NCBI GenBank assembly: GCA_964057225.1
Contig: OZ059895.1
Span: 19,974,688-20,038,687, forward strand
From: Auanema rhodensis
Taxonomy: Eukaryota > Nematoda > Chromadorea > Rhabditida > Rhabditidae
Direction: 5' to 3'
DNA: 64,000 bases
Positions 1-12,100 of the stretch are shown piece by piece. The notes below the pieces were generated by a model. It was not told where the DNA came from. It saw only the letters and a program-made list of their open reading frames with translations, and did no database searches. A program made the position numbers and the translations under genes. Position 1 is the first letter of the stretch. Each line of letters opens with the position of its first letter.

Positions 1-113
1 TCCTCGATTTTCACCCTGAAGAATTAATTTTTTCGTTGAATAACATTGTCCATCGTCTTTGCCTTGAAAGAAAGAATCTGAAAACATCTACTTTTTGCTA
101 AATTATTTTGAAA

Positions 114-125
114 TTTTTCGAAAAA
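114..125. repeat. 12-bp AT-rich palindrome with central CG
   Basis: TTTTTCGAAAAA is its own reverse complement and is flanked by AAA on the left and an A/T run on the right, giving about 20 bases of A3T5CGA6T5. It recurs in nearly every copy. The right run varies as A6T5, A7T4 or A5T6 without changing total length. Copies 59 and 63 have GAACAAATT, copy 56 has AAAAAGGTTTTG, and copy 112 has GAAACAATTTT. The tract is likely to bend or to unwind easily, which is inferred from the base runs. Confidence 0.85.
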
Positions 126-152
126 ATTTTTGTCAAAATGTTTTTGGAAGCA

Positions 153-180
153 ATGTTGAGTGTACATGGAAACTCAACAT
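153..180. repeat. Perfect 9-bp inverted repeat, 10-base loop
   Basis: ATGTTGAGT at 153-161 is the exact reverse complement of ACTCAACAT at 172-180, with GTACATGGAA as the spacer. It recurs at the same place in almost every copy. Arm changes are few: a G-to-A giving TTGAATG (copies 20, 23, 26, 34, 58, 62, 69, 72), TTGGGTG in copy 14, AATATTGAG in copies 169, 172, 176 and 179, and CAATATAC in copies 59 and 63. It could form a cruciform in DNA or a stem-loop in a transcript; neither is shown by sequence alone. Confidence 0.9.
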
Positions 181-223
181 ACACTAATGCATCATTTTTC
201 AAACGATCATAACTAATTTTTGT

Positions 224-240
224 ATTGAGCGTTTCTCAAT
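224..240. repeat. 6-bp inverted repeat with 5-base loop
   Basis: ATTGAG (224-229) and CTCAAT (235-240) are reverse complements around CGTTT. Two common variants change it: ATTAAG in the left arm, which creates one mismatch, and ATCAAG. A third common variant keeps the stem but changes the loop to CTTTT. The stem is therefore not strictly kept across the array. Confidence 0.75.
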
Positions 241-263
241 GTAGTATAGTGCATTCGATGCGG

Positions 264-314
264 ATTTTTAAGCTGCGTCGATCTGTGTTATCAGATTTGC
301 GCTAGCTTAAAAAT
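264..314. repeat. 11-bp inverted repeat with nested 5-bp dyad
   Basis: ATTTTTAAGCT (264-274) is the exact reverse complement of AGCTTAAAAAT (304-314), with a 29-base interior. A nested ATCTG...CAGAT pair sits inside around TGTTAT or TGTTTT. Allowing a GG bulge at 262-263, TGC on the left also pairs with GCA on the right, extending the stem to about 14 pairs. The element is in every copy, but about 18 copies (for example 8, 13, 55, 97, 98, 108, 109, 124, 126, 128, 165, 168) carry a T-to-C change at 269 that breaks one pair. Confidence 0.88.
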
Positions 315-322
315 GCACCGAG

Positions 323-336
323 ATATCAACTGATAT
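323..336. repeat. 6-bp inverted repeat with 2-base loop
   Basis: ATATCA (323-328) and TGATAT (331-336) flank AC. The motif is nearly invariant through the array. Exceptions are copies 91 and 102, where ACCGATATATC replaces ACCGAGATATC just outside the arm, and copies 130 and 133, where CTGACATATG breaks one pair. Confidence 0.8.
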
Positions 337-3300
337 ATGTTCACACTTAGATCCTCGATTTTCACCCTGAAGAATTAATTTTTTCGTTGAATAACATTGT
401 CCATCGTCTTTGCCTTGAAAAAAGGAATCTAAAAACATCTACTTTTTGCTAAATTATTTTGAAATTTTTCGAAAAAATTTTTGTCAAAATGTTTTTGGAA
501 GCAATGTTGAGTGTACATGGAAACTCAACATATACTAATGCATCATTTTTCAAACGATCATAACTAATTTTTGTATTAAGCGTTTCTCAATGTAGTATAG
601 TGCATTCGATGCGGATTTTTAAGCTGCGTCGATCTGTGTTTTCAGATTTGCGCTAGCTTAAAAATGCACCGAGATATCAACTGATATAAGTTCACACTTA
701 TATCCTCGATTTTCACCCTGAAGAATTAATTTTTTCGTTGAATAACATTGTCCATCGTCTTTGCCTTGAAAAAAGGAATCTAAAAACATCTACTTTTTGC
801 TAAATTATTTTGAAATTTTTCGAAAAAATTTTTGTCAAAATGTTTTTGGAAGCAATGTTGAGTGTACATGGAAACTCAACATACACTAATGCATCATTTT
901 TCAAACGATCATAACTAATTTTTGTATTGAGCGTTTCTCAATGTAGTATAGTGCATTCGATGCGGATTTTTAAGCTGCGTCGATCTGTGTTTTCAGATTT
1001 GCGCTAGCTTAAAAATGCACCGAGATATCAACTGATATAAGTTCACACTTACATCCTCGATTTTCACCCTGAAGAATTAATTTTTTCGTTGAATAACATT
1101 GTCCATCGTCTTTGCCTTGAAAGAAAGAATCTGAAAACATCTACTTTTTGCTAAATTATTTTGAAATTTTTCGAAAAAATTTTTGTCAAAATGTTTTTGG
1201 AAGCAATGTTGAGTGTACATGGAAACTCAACATACACTAATGCATCATTTTTCAAACGATCATAACTAATTTTTGTATTGAGCGTTTCTCAATGTAGTAT
1301 AGTGCATTCGATGCGGATTTTTAAGCTGCGTCGATCTGTGTTATCAGATTTGCGCTAGCTTAAAAATGCACCGAGATATCAACTGATATATGTTCACACT
1401 TAGATCCTCGATTTTCACCCTGAAGAATTAATTTTTTCGTTGAATAACAATGTCCATCGTCTTTGCCTTGAAAGAAAGAATCTGAAAACATCTACTTTTT
1501 GCTAAATTATTTTGAAATTTTTCGAAAAAATTGTTGTCAAAATGTTTTTGGAAGCAATGTTGAGTGTACATGGAAACTCAACATATACTAATGCATCATT
1601 TTTCAAACGATCATAACTAATTTTTGTATTAAGCGTTTCTCAATGTAGTATAGTGCATTCGATGCGGATTTTTAAGCTGCGTCGATCTGTGTTTTCAGAT
1701 TTGCGCTAGCTTAAAAATGCACCGAGATATCAACTGATATAAGTTCACACTTATATCCTCGATTTTCACCCTGAAGAATTAATTTTTTCGTTGAATAACA
1801 TTGTCCATCGTCTTTGCCTTGAAAAAAGGAATCTAAAAACATCTACTTTTTGCTAAATTATTTTGAAATTTTTCGAAAAAATTTTTGTCAAAATGTTTTT
1901 GGAAGCAATGTTGAGTGTACATGGAAACTCAACATACACTAATGCATCATTTTTCAAACGATCATAACTAATTTTTGTATTGAGCGTTTCTCAATGTAGT
2001 ATAGTGCATTCGATGCGGATTTTTAAGCTGCGTCGATCTGTGTTTTCAGATTTGCGCTAGCTTAAAAATGCACCGAGATATCAACTGATATAAGTTCACA
2101 CTTACATCCTCGATTTTCACCCTGAAGAATTAATTTTTTCGTTGAATAACATTGTCCATCGTCTTTGCCTTGAAAGAAAGAATCTGAAAACATCTACTTT
2201 TTGCTAAATTATTTTGAAATTTTTCGAAAAAATTTTTGTCAAAATGTTTTTGGAAGCAATGTTGAGTGTACATGGAAACTCAACATACACTAATGCATCA
2301 TTTTTCAAACGATCATAACTAATTTTTGTATTGAGCGTTTCTCAATGTAGTATAGTGCATTCGATGCGGATTTTTAAGCTGCGTCGATCTGTGTTTTCAG
2401 ATTTGCGCTAGCTTAAAAATGCACCGAGATATCAACTGATATAAGTTCACACTTACATCCTCGATTTTCACCCTGAAGAATTAATTTTTTCGTTGAATAA
2501 CATTGTCCATCGTCTTTGCCTTGAAAGAAAGATACTGAAAACATCTACTTTTTGCTAAATTATTTTGAAATTTTTCGAAAAAATTTTTGTCAAAATGTTT
2601 TTGGAAGCAATGTTGAGTGTACATGGAAACTCAACATACACTAATGCATCATTTTTCAAACGATCATAACTAATTTTTGTATTGAGCGTTTCTCAATGTA
2701 GTATAGTGCATTCGATGCGGATTTTTAAGCTGCGTCGATCTGTGTTTTCAGATTTGCGCTAGCTTAAAAATGCACCGAGATATCAACTGATATAAGTTCA
2801 CACTTACATCCTCGATTTTCACCCTGAAGAATTAATTTTTTCGTTGAATAACATTGTCCATCGTCTTTGCCTTGAAAGAAAGATACTGAAAACATCTACT
2901 TTTTGCTAAATTATTTTGAAATTTTTCGAAAAAATTTTTGTCAAAATGTTTTTGGAAGCAATGTTGAGTGTACATGGAAACTCAACATATACTAATGCAT
3001 CATTTTTCAAACGATCATAACTAATTTTTGTATTGAGCGTTTCTCAATGTAGTATAGTGCATTCGATGCGGATTTTCAAGCTGCGTCGATCTGTGTTTTC
3101 AGATTTGCGCTAGCTTAAAAATGCACCGAGATATCAACTGATATAAGTTCACACTTACATCCTCGATTTTCACCCTGAAGAATTAATTTTTTCGTTGAAT
3201 AACATTGTCCATCGTCTTTGCCTTGAAAGAAAGAATCTGAAAACATCTACTTTTTGCTAAATTATTTTGAAATTTTTCGAAAAAAATTTTGTCAAAATGT

Positions 3301-6300
3301 TTTTGGAAGCAATGTTGAGTGTACATGGAAACTCAACATATACTAATGCATCATTTTTCAAACGATCATAACTAATTTTTGTATTGAGCGTTTCTCAATG
3401 TAGTATAGTGCATTCGATGCGGATTTTTAAGCTGCGTCGATCTGTGTTTTCAGATTTGCGCTAGCTTAAAAATGCACCGAGATATCAACTGATATATGTT
3501 CACACTTAGATCCTCGATTTTCACCCTGAAGAATTAATTTTTTCGTTGAATAACAATGTCCATCGTCTTTGCCTTGAAAGAAAGAATCTGAAAACATCTA
3601 CTTTTTGCTAAATTATTTTGAAATTTTTCGAAAAAATTTTTGTCAAAATGTTTTTGGAAGCAATGTTGAGTGTACATGGAAACTCAACATATACTAATGC
3701 ATCATTTTTCAAACGATCATAACTAATTTTTGTATTAAGCGTTTCTCAATGTAGTATAGTGCATTCGATGCGGATTTTTAAGCTGCGTCGATCTGTGTTT
3801 TCAGATTTGCGCTAGCTTAAAAATGCACCGAGATATCAACTGATATAAGTTCACACTTATATCCTCGATTTTCACCCTGAAGAATTAATTTTTTCGTTGA
3901 ATAACATTGTCCATCGTCTTTGCCTTGAAAAAAGGAATCTAAAAACATCTACTTTTTGCTAAATTATTTTGAAATTTTTCGAAAAAATTTTTGTCAAAAT
4001 GTTTTTGGAAGCAATGTTGAGTGTACATGGAAACTCAACATACACTAATGCATCATTTTTCAAACGATCATAACTAATTTTTGTATTGAGCGTTTCTCAA
4101 TGTAGTATAGTGCATTCGATGCGGATTTTTAAGCTGCGTCGATCTGTGTTTTCAGATTTGCGCTAGCTTAAAAATGCACCGAGATATCAACTGATATAAG
4201 TTCACACTTACATCCTCGATTTTCACCCTGAAGAATTAATTTTTTCGTTGAATAACATTGTCCATCGTCTTTGCCTTGAAAGAAAGAATCTGAAAACATC
4301 TACTTTTTGCTAAATTATTTTGAAATTTTTCGAAAAAATTTTTGTCAAAATGTTTTTGGAAGCAATGTTGAGTGTACATGGAAACTCAACATACACTAAT
4401 GCATCATTTTTCAAACGATCATAACTAATTTTTGTATTGAGCGTTTCTCAATGTAGTATAGTGCATTCGATGCGGATTTTTAAGCTGCGTCGATCTGTGT
4501 TTTCAGATTTGCGCTAGCTTAAAAATGCACCGAGATATCAACTGATATAAGTTCACACTTACATCCTCGATTTTCACCCTGAAGAATTAATTTTTTCGTT
4601 GAATAACATTGTCCATCGTCTTTGCCTTGAAAGAAAGATACTGAAAACATCTACTTTTTGCTAAATTATTTTGAAATTTTTCGAAAAAATTTTTGTCAAA
4701 ATGTTTTTGGAAGCAATGTTGAGTGTACATGGAAACTCAACATATACTAATGCATCATTTTTCAAACGATCATAACTAATTTTTGTATTAAGCGTTTCTC
4801 AATGTAGTATAGTGCATTCGATGCGGATTTTCAAGCTGCGTCGATCTGTGTTTTCAGATTTGCGCTAGCTTAAAAATGCACCGAGATATCAACTGATATA
4901 AGTTCACACTTACATCCTCGATTTTCACCCTGAAGAATTAATTTTTTCGTTGAATAACATTGTCCATCGTCTTTGCCTTGAAAAAAAGAATCTGAAAACA
5001 TCTACTTTTTGCTAAATTATTTTGAAATTTTTCGAAAAATTTTTTGTCAAAATGTTTTTGGAAGCAATGTTGGGTGTACATGGAAACTCAACATATACTA
5101 ATGCATCATTTTTCAAACGATCATAACTAATTTTTGTATTAAGCGTTTCTCAATGTAGTATAGTGCATTCGATGCGGATTTTTAAGCTGCGTCGATCTGT
5201 GTTTTCAGATTTGCGCTAGCTTAAAAATGCACCGAGATATCAACTGATATAAGTTCACACTTACATCCTCGATTTTCACCCTGAAGAATTAATTTTTTCG
5301 TTGAATAACATTGTCTATCGTCTTTGCCTTGAAAGAAAGATACTGAAAACATCTACTTTTTGCTAAATTATTTTGAAATTTTTCGAAAAAATTTTTGTCA
5401 AAATGTTTTTGGAAGCAATGTTGAGTGTACATGGAAACTCAACATATACTAATGCATCATTTTTCAAACGATCATAACTAATTTTTGTATTAAGCGTTTC
5501 TCAATGTAGTATAGTGCATTCGATGCGGATTTTTAAGCTGCGTCGATCTGTGTTTTCAGATTTGCGCTAGCTTAAAAATGCACCGAGATATCAACTGATA
5601 TAAGTTCACACTTACATCCTCGATTTTCACCCTGAAGAATTAATTTTTTCGTTGAATAACATTGTCTATCGTCTTTGCCTTGAAAGAAAGATACTGAAAA
5701 CATCTACTTTTTGCTAAATTATTTTGAAATTTTTCGAAAAAATTTTTGTCAAAATGTTTTTGGAAGCAATGTTGAGTGTACATGGAAACTCAACATATAC
5801 TAATGCATCATTTTTCAAACGATCATAACTAATTTTTGTATTAAGCGTTTCTCAATGTAGTATAGTGCATTCGATGCGGATTTTTAAGCTGCGTCGATCT
5901 GTGTTTTCAGATTTGCGCTAGCTTAAAAATGCACCGAGATATCAACTGATATAAGTTCACACTTACATCCTCGATTTTCACCCTGAAGAATTAATTTTTT
6001 CGTTGAATAACATTGTCCATCGTCTTTGCCTTGAAAGAAAGATACTGAAAACATCTACTTTTTGCTAAATTATTTTGAAATTTTTCGAAAAAATTTTTGT
6101 CAAAATGTTTTTGGAAGCAATGTTGAGTGTACATGGAAACTCAACATATACTAATGCATCATTTTTCAAACGATCATAACTAATTTTTGTATTAAGCGTT
6201 TCTCAATGTAGTATAGTGCATTCGATGCGGATTTTTAAGCTGCGTCGATCTGTGTTTTCAGATTTGCGCTAGCTTAAAAATGCACCGAGATATCAACTGA

Positions 6301-7020
6301 TATAAGTTCACACTTACATCCTCGATTTTCACCCTGAAGAATTAATTTTTTCGTTGAATAACATTGTCCATCGTCTTTGCCTTGAAAAAAAGAATCTGAA
6401 AACATCTACTTTTTGCTAAATTATTTTGAAATTTTTCGAAAAAATTTTTGTCAAAATGTTTTTGGAAGCAATGTTGAGTGTACATGGAAACTCAACATAT
6501 ACTAATGCATCATTTTTCAAACGATCATAACTAATTTTTGTATTAAGCGTTTCTCAATGTAGTATAGTGCATTCGATGCGGATTTTTAAGCTGCGTCGAT
6601 CTGTGTTTTCAGATTTGCGCTAGCTTAAAAATGCACCGAGATATCAACTGATATAAGTTCACACTTACATCCTCGATTTTCACCCTGAAGAATTAATTTT
6701 TTCGTTGAATAACATTGTCCATCGTCTTTGCCTTGAAAAAAAGAATCTGAAAACATCTACTTTTTGCTAAATTATTTTGAAATTTTTCGAAAAAATTTTT
6801 GTCAAAATGTTTTTGGAAGCAATGTTGAGTGTACATGGAAACTCAACATATACTAATGCATCATTTTTCAAACGATCATAACTAATTTTTGTATTAAGCG
6901 TTTCTCAATGTAGTATAGTGCATTCGATGCGGATTTTTAAGCTGCGTCGATCTGTGTTTTCAGATTTGCGCTAGCTTAAAAATGCACCGAGATATCAACT
7001 GATATAAGTTCACACTTACA

Positions 7021-9126
7021 TCCTCGATTTTCACCCTGAAGAATTAATTTTTTCGTTGAATAACATTGTCCATCGTCTTTGCCTTGAAAAAAAGAATCTG
7101 AAAACATCTACTTTTTGCTAAATTATTTTGAAATTTTTCGAAAAAATTTTTGTCAAAATGTTTTTGGAAGCAATGTTGAATGTACATGGAAACTCAACAT
7201 ATACTAATGCATCATTTTTCAAACGATCATAACTAATTTTTGTATTGAGCGTTTCTCAATGTAGTATAGTGCATTCGATGCGGATTTTTAAGCTGCGTCG
7301 ATCTGTGTTTTCAGATTTGCGCTAGCTTAAAAATGCACCGAGATATCAACTGATATAAGTTCACACTTACATCCTCGATTTTCACCCTGAAGAATTAATT
7401 TTTTCGTTGAATAACATTGTCCATCGTCTTTGCCTTGAAAGAAAGATACTGAAAACATCTACTTTTTGCTAAATTATTTTGAAATTTTTCGAAAAAATTT
7501 TTGTCAAAATGTTTTTGGAAGCAATGTTGAGTGTACATGGAAACTCAACATATACTAATGCATCATTTTTCAAACGATCATAACTAATTTTTGTATAAAG
7601 CGTTTCTCAATGTAGTATAGTGCATTCGATGCGGATTTTTAAGCTGCGTCGATCTGTGTTTTCAGATTTGCGCTAGCTTAAAAATGCACCGAGATATCAA
7701 CTGATATAAGTTCACACTTACATCCTCGATTTTCACCCTGAAGAATTAATTTTTTCGTTTAATAACATTGTCCATCGTCTTTGCTTTGAAAGAAAGATAC
7801 TGAAAACATCTACTTTTTGCTAAATTATTTTGAAATTTTTCGAAAAATTTTTTGTCAAAATGTTTTTGGAAGCAATGTTGAGTGTACATGGAAACTCAAC
7901 ATATACTAATGCATCATTTTTCAAACGATCATAACTAATTTTCGTATTAAGCGTTTCTCAATGTAGTATAGTGCATTCGATGCGTATTTTTAAGCTGCGT
8001 CGATCTGTGTTTTCAGATTTGCGCTAGCTTAAAAATGCACCGAGATATCAACTGATATAAGTTCACACTTACATCCTCGATTTTCACCCTGAAGAATTAA
8101 TTTTTTCGTTGAATAACATTGTCCATCGTCTTTGCCTTGAAAAAAAGAATCTGAAAACATCTACTTTTTGCTAAATTATTTTGAAATTTTTCGAAAAAAT
8201 TTTTGTCAAAATGTTTTTGGAAGCAATGTTGAATGTACATGGAAACTCAACATATACTAATGCATCATTTTTCAAACGATCATAACTAATTTTTGTATTG
8301 AGCGTTTCTCAATGTAGTATAGTGCATTCGATGCGGATTTTTAAGCTGCGTCGATCTGTGTTTTCAGATTTGCGCTAGCTTAAAAATGCACCGAGATATC
8401 AACTGATATAAGTTCACACTTACATCCTCGATTTTCACCCTGAAGAATTAATTTTTTCGTTGAATAACATTGTCCATCGTCTTTGCCTTGAAAGAAAGAT
8501 ACTGAAAACATCTACTTTTTGCTAAATTATTTTGAAATTTTTCGAAAAAATTTTTGTCAAAATGTTTTTGGAAGCAATGTTGAGTGTACATGGAAACTCA
8601 ACATATACTAATGCATCATTTTTCAAACGATCATAACTAATTTTTGTATAAAGCGTTTCTCAATGTAGTATAGTGCATTCGATGCGGATTTTTAAGCTGC
8701 GTCGATCTGTGTTTTCAGATTTGCGCTAGCTTAAAAATGCACCGAGATATCAACTGATATAAGTTCACACTTACATCCTCGATTTTCACCCTGAAGAATT
8801 AATTTTTTCGTTTAATAACATTGTCCATCGTCTTTGCTTTGAAAGAAAGATACTGAAAACATCTACTTTTTGCTAAATTATTTTGAAATTTTTCGAAAAA
8901 ATTTTTGTCAAAATGTTTTTGGAAGCAATGTTGAGTGTACATGGAAACTCAACATATACTAATGCATCATTTTTCAAACGATCATAACTAATTTTCGTAT
9001 TAAGCGTTTCTCAATGTAGTATAGTGCATTCGATGCGGATTTTTAAGCTGCGTCGATCTGTGTTTTCAGATTTGCGCTAGCTTAAAAATGCACCGAGATA
9101 TCAACTGATATAAGTTCACACTTACA
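7021..9126. repeat. 3-copy higher-order repeat, two units of 1,053 bp
   Basis: Copies 20-22 (7021-8073) match copies 23-25 (8074-9126). The order of private markers is the same in both: TTGAATG with GTATTGAGC, then GTATAAAGC, then GTTTAATAAC with GCTTTGAAAG and TTCGTATT. I see two differences in the third member. Copy 22 has CGAAAAATTTTTTG and GATGCGTATTT where copy 25 has CGAAAAAATTTTTG and GATGCGGATTT. Confidence 0.88.
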
Positions 9127-12100
9127 TCCTCGATTTTCACCCTGAAGAATTAATTTTTTCGTTGAATAACATTGTCCATCGTCTTTGCCTTGAAAAAAAG
9201 AATCTGAAAACATCTACTTTTTGCTAAATTATTCTGAAATTTTTCGAAAAAATTTTTGTCAAAATGTTTTTGGAAGCAATGTTGAATGTACATGGAAACT
9301 CAACATATACTAATGCATCATTTTTCAAACGATCATAACTAATTTTTGTATTGAGCGTTTCTCAATGTAGTATAGTGCATTCGATGCGGATTTTTAAGCT
9401 GCGTCGATCTGTGTTTTCAGATTTGCGCTAGCTTAAAAATGCACCGAGATATCAACTGATATAAGTTCACACTTACATCCTCGATTTTCACCCTGAAGAA
9501 TTAATTTTTTCGTTGAATAACATTGTCCATCGTCTTTGCCTTGAAAGAAAGATACTGAAAACATCTACTTTTTGCTAAATTATTTTGAAATTTTTCGAAA
9601 AAATTTTTGTCAAAATGTTTTTGGAAGCAATGTTGAGTGTACATGGAAACTCAACATATACTAATGCATCATTTTTCAAACGATCATAACTAATTTTTGT
9701 ATTAAGCGTTTCTCAATGTAGTATAGTGCATTCGATGCGGATTTTTAAGCTGCGTCGATCTGTGTTTTCAGATTTGCGCTAGCTTAAAAATGCACCGAGA
9801 TATCAACTGATATAAGTTCACACTTACATCCTCGATTTTCACCCTGAAGAATTAATTTTTTCGTTGAATAACATTGTCCATCGTCTTTGCCTTGAAAGAA
9901 AGATACTGAAAACATCTACTTTTTGCTAAATTATTTTGAAATTTTTCGAAAAAATTTTTGTCAAAATGTTTTTGGAAGCAATGTTGAGTGTACATGGAAA
10001 CTCAACATATACTAATGCATCATTTTTCAAACGATCATAACTAATTTTTGTATTAAGCGTTTCTCAATGTAGTATAGTGCATTCGATGCGGATTTTTAAG
10101 CTGCGTCGATCTGTGTTTTCAGATTTGCGCTAGCTTAAAAATGCACCGAGATATCAACTGATATAAGTTCACACTTACATCCTCGATTTTCACCCTGAAG
10201 AATTAATTTTTTCGTTGAATAACATTGTCCATCGTCTTTGCCTTGAAAGAAAGATACTGAAAACATCTACTTTTTGCTAAATTATTTTGAAATTTTTCGA
10301 AAAAATTTTTGTCAAAATGTTTTTGGAAGCAATGTTGAGTGTACATGGAAACTCAACATACACTAATGCATCATTTTTCAAACGATCATAACTAATTTTT
10401 GTATTGAGCGTTTCTCAATGTAGTATAGTGCATTCGATGCGGATTTTTAAGCTGCGTCGATCTGTGTTTTCAGATTTGCGCTAGCTTAAAAATGCACCGA
10501 GATATCAACTGATATAAGTTCACACTTACATCCTCGATTTTCACCCTGAAGAATTAATTTTTTCGTTAAATAACATTGTCCATCGTCTTTGCCTTGAAAG
10601 AAAGATACTGAAAACATCTACTTTTTGCTAAATTATTTTGAAATTTTTCGAAAAAATTTTTGTCAAAATGTTTTTGGAAGCAATGTTGAGTGTACATGGA
10701 AACTCAACATATACTAATGCATCATTTTTCAAACGATCATAACTAATTTTTGTATTAAGCGTTTCTCAATGTAGTATAGTGCATTCGATGCGGATTTTTA
10801 AGCTGCGTCGATCTGTGTTTTCAGATTTGCGCTAGCTTAAAAATGCACCGAGATATCAACTGATATAAGTTCACACTTACATCCTCGATTTTCACCCTGA
10901 AGAATTAATTTTTTCGTTGAATAACATTGTCCATCGTCTTTGCCTTGAAAGAAAGATACTGAAAACATCTACTTTTTGCTAAATTATTTTGAAATTTTTC
11001 GAAAAAATTTTTGTCAAAATGTTTTTGGAAGCAATGTTGAGTGTACATGGAAACTCAACATATACTAATGCATCATTTTTCAAACGATCATAACTAATTT
11101 TTGTATTAAGCGTTTCTCAATGTAGTATAGTGCATTCGATGCGGATTTTTAAGCTGCGTCGATCTGTGTTTTCAGATTTGCGCTAGCTTAAAAATGCACC
11201 GAGATATCAACTGATATAAGTTCACACTTACATCCTCGATTTTCACCCTGAAGAATTAATTTTTTCGTTGAATAACATTGTCCATCGTCTTTGCCTTGAA
11301 AGAAAGATACTGAAAACATCTACTTTTTGCTAAATTATTTTGAAATTTTTCGAAAAAATTTTTGTCAAAATGTTTTTGGAAGCAATGTTGAGTGTACATG
11401 GAAACTCAACATATACTAATGCATCATTTTTCAAACGATCATAACTAATTTTTGTATTAAGCGTTTCTCAATGTAGTATAGTGCATTCGATGCGGATTTT
11501 TAAGCTGCGTCGATCTGTGTTTTCAGATTTGCGCTAGCTTAAAAATGCACCGAGATATCAACTGATATAAGTTCACACTTACATCCTCGATTTTCACCCT
11601 GAAGAATTAATTTTTTCGTTTAATAACATTGTCCATCGTCTTTGCTTTGAAAGAAAGATACTGAAAACATCTACTTTTTGCTAAATTATTTTGAAATTTT
11701 TCGAAAAAATTTTTGTCAAAATGTTTTTGGAAGCAATGTTGAGTGTACATGGAAACTCAACATATACTAATGCATCATTTTTCAAACGATCATAACTAAT
11801 TTTCGTATTAAGCGTTTCTCAATGTAGTATAGTGCATTCGATGCGGATTTTTAAGCTGCGTCGATCTGTGTTTTCAGATTTGCGCTAGCTTAAAAATGCA
11901 CCGAGATATCAACTGATATAAGTTCACACTTACATCCTCGATTTTCACCCTGAAGAATTAATTTTTTCGTTGAATAACATTGTCCATCGTCTTTGCCTTG
12001 AAAAAAAGAATCTGAAAACATCTACTTTTTGCTAAATTATTCTGAAATTTTTCGAAAAAATTTTTGTCAAAATGTTTTTGGAAGCAATGTTGAATGTACA

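Larger units (their letters stand above)
1..351. repeat. Reference satellite monomer (copy 0)
   Basis: This copy is used as the ruler for monomer positions in other entries. It has 57 C and 56 G in 351 bases (32% GC) and 12 CpG dinucleotides. It contains long A and T runs at about 28-33, 92-96, 114-131, 141-145, 195-199, 217-221, 265-269 and 309-313. Single-occurrence palindromic hexamers include TTCGAA (117-122), TGTACA (161-166), ATGCAT (187-192), GCTAGC (301-306) and GATATC (322-327), all kept in most copies. All six reading frames meet a stop within the monomer. The choice of first base is arbitrary because the array is circularly permutable. Copy 3 (1054-1404) looks identical to it. Confidence 0.95.
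1..5265. repeat. Block A: mixed copies with loose 3-copy pattern
   Basis: Copies 0-14. Copies 0 and 3 look identical, as do 2 and 5. Copies 1 and 4 share their right halves but differ on the left: copy 4 has AACAATG and a GAAAGAAAGAATCTG segment where copy 1 has AACATTG and GAAAAAAGGAATCTA. Copies 9-12 repeat the pattern of 3-6 with small changes. This gives 1,053-bp and 2,106-bp offsets, overwritten by later substitutions. There are no genes. Confidence 0.8.

Noticed and set aside
270-295. Pol III B box (tRNA or SINE origin) at GCGTCGATCTG
   Set aside because: It matches the GGTTCGANTCC consensus at only about half its positions, and no A box sits at a suitable distance upstream.
1-351. Monomer as an old dimer of two 175-bp halves
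   Set aside because: Comparing positions 1-175 with 176-351 by eye, I see only short AT-rich similarities and no sustained alignment.
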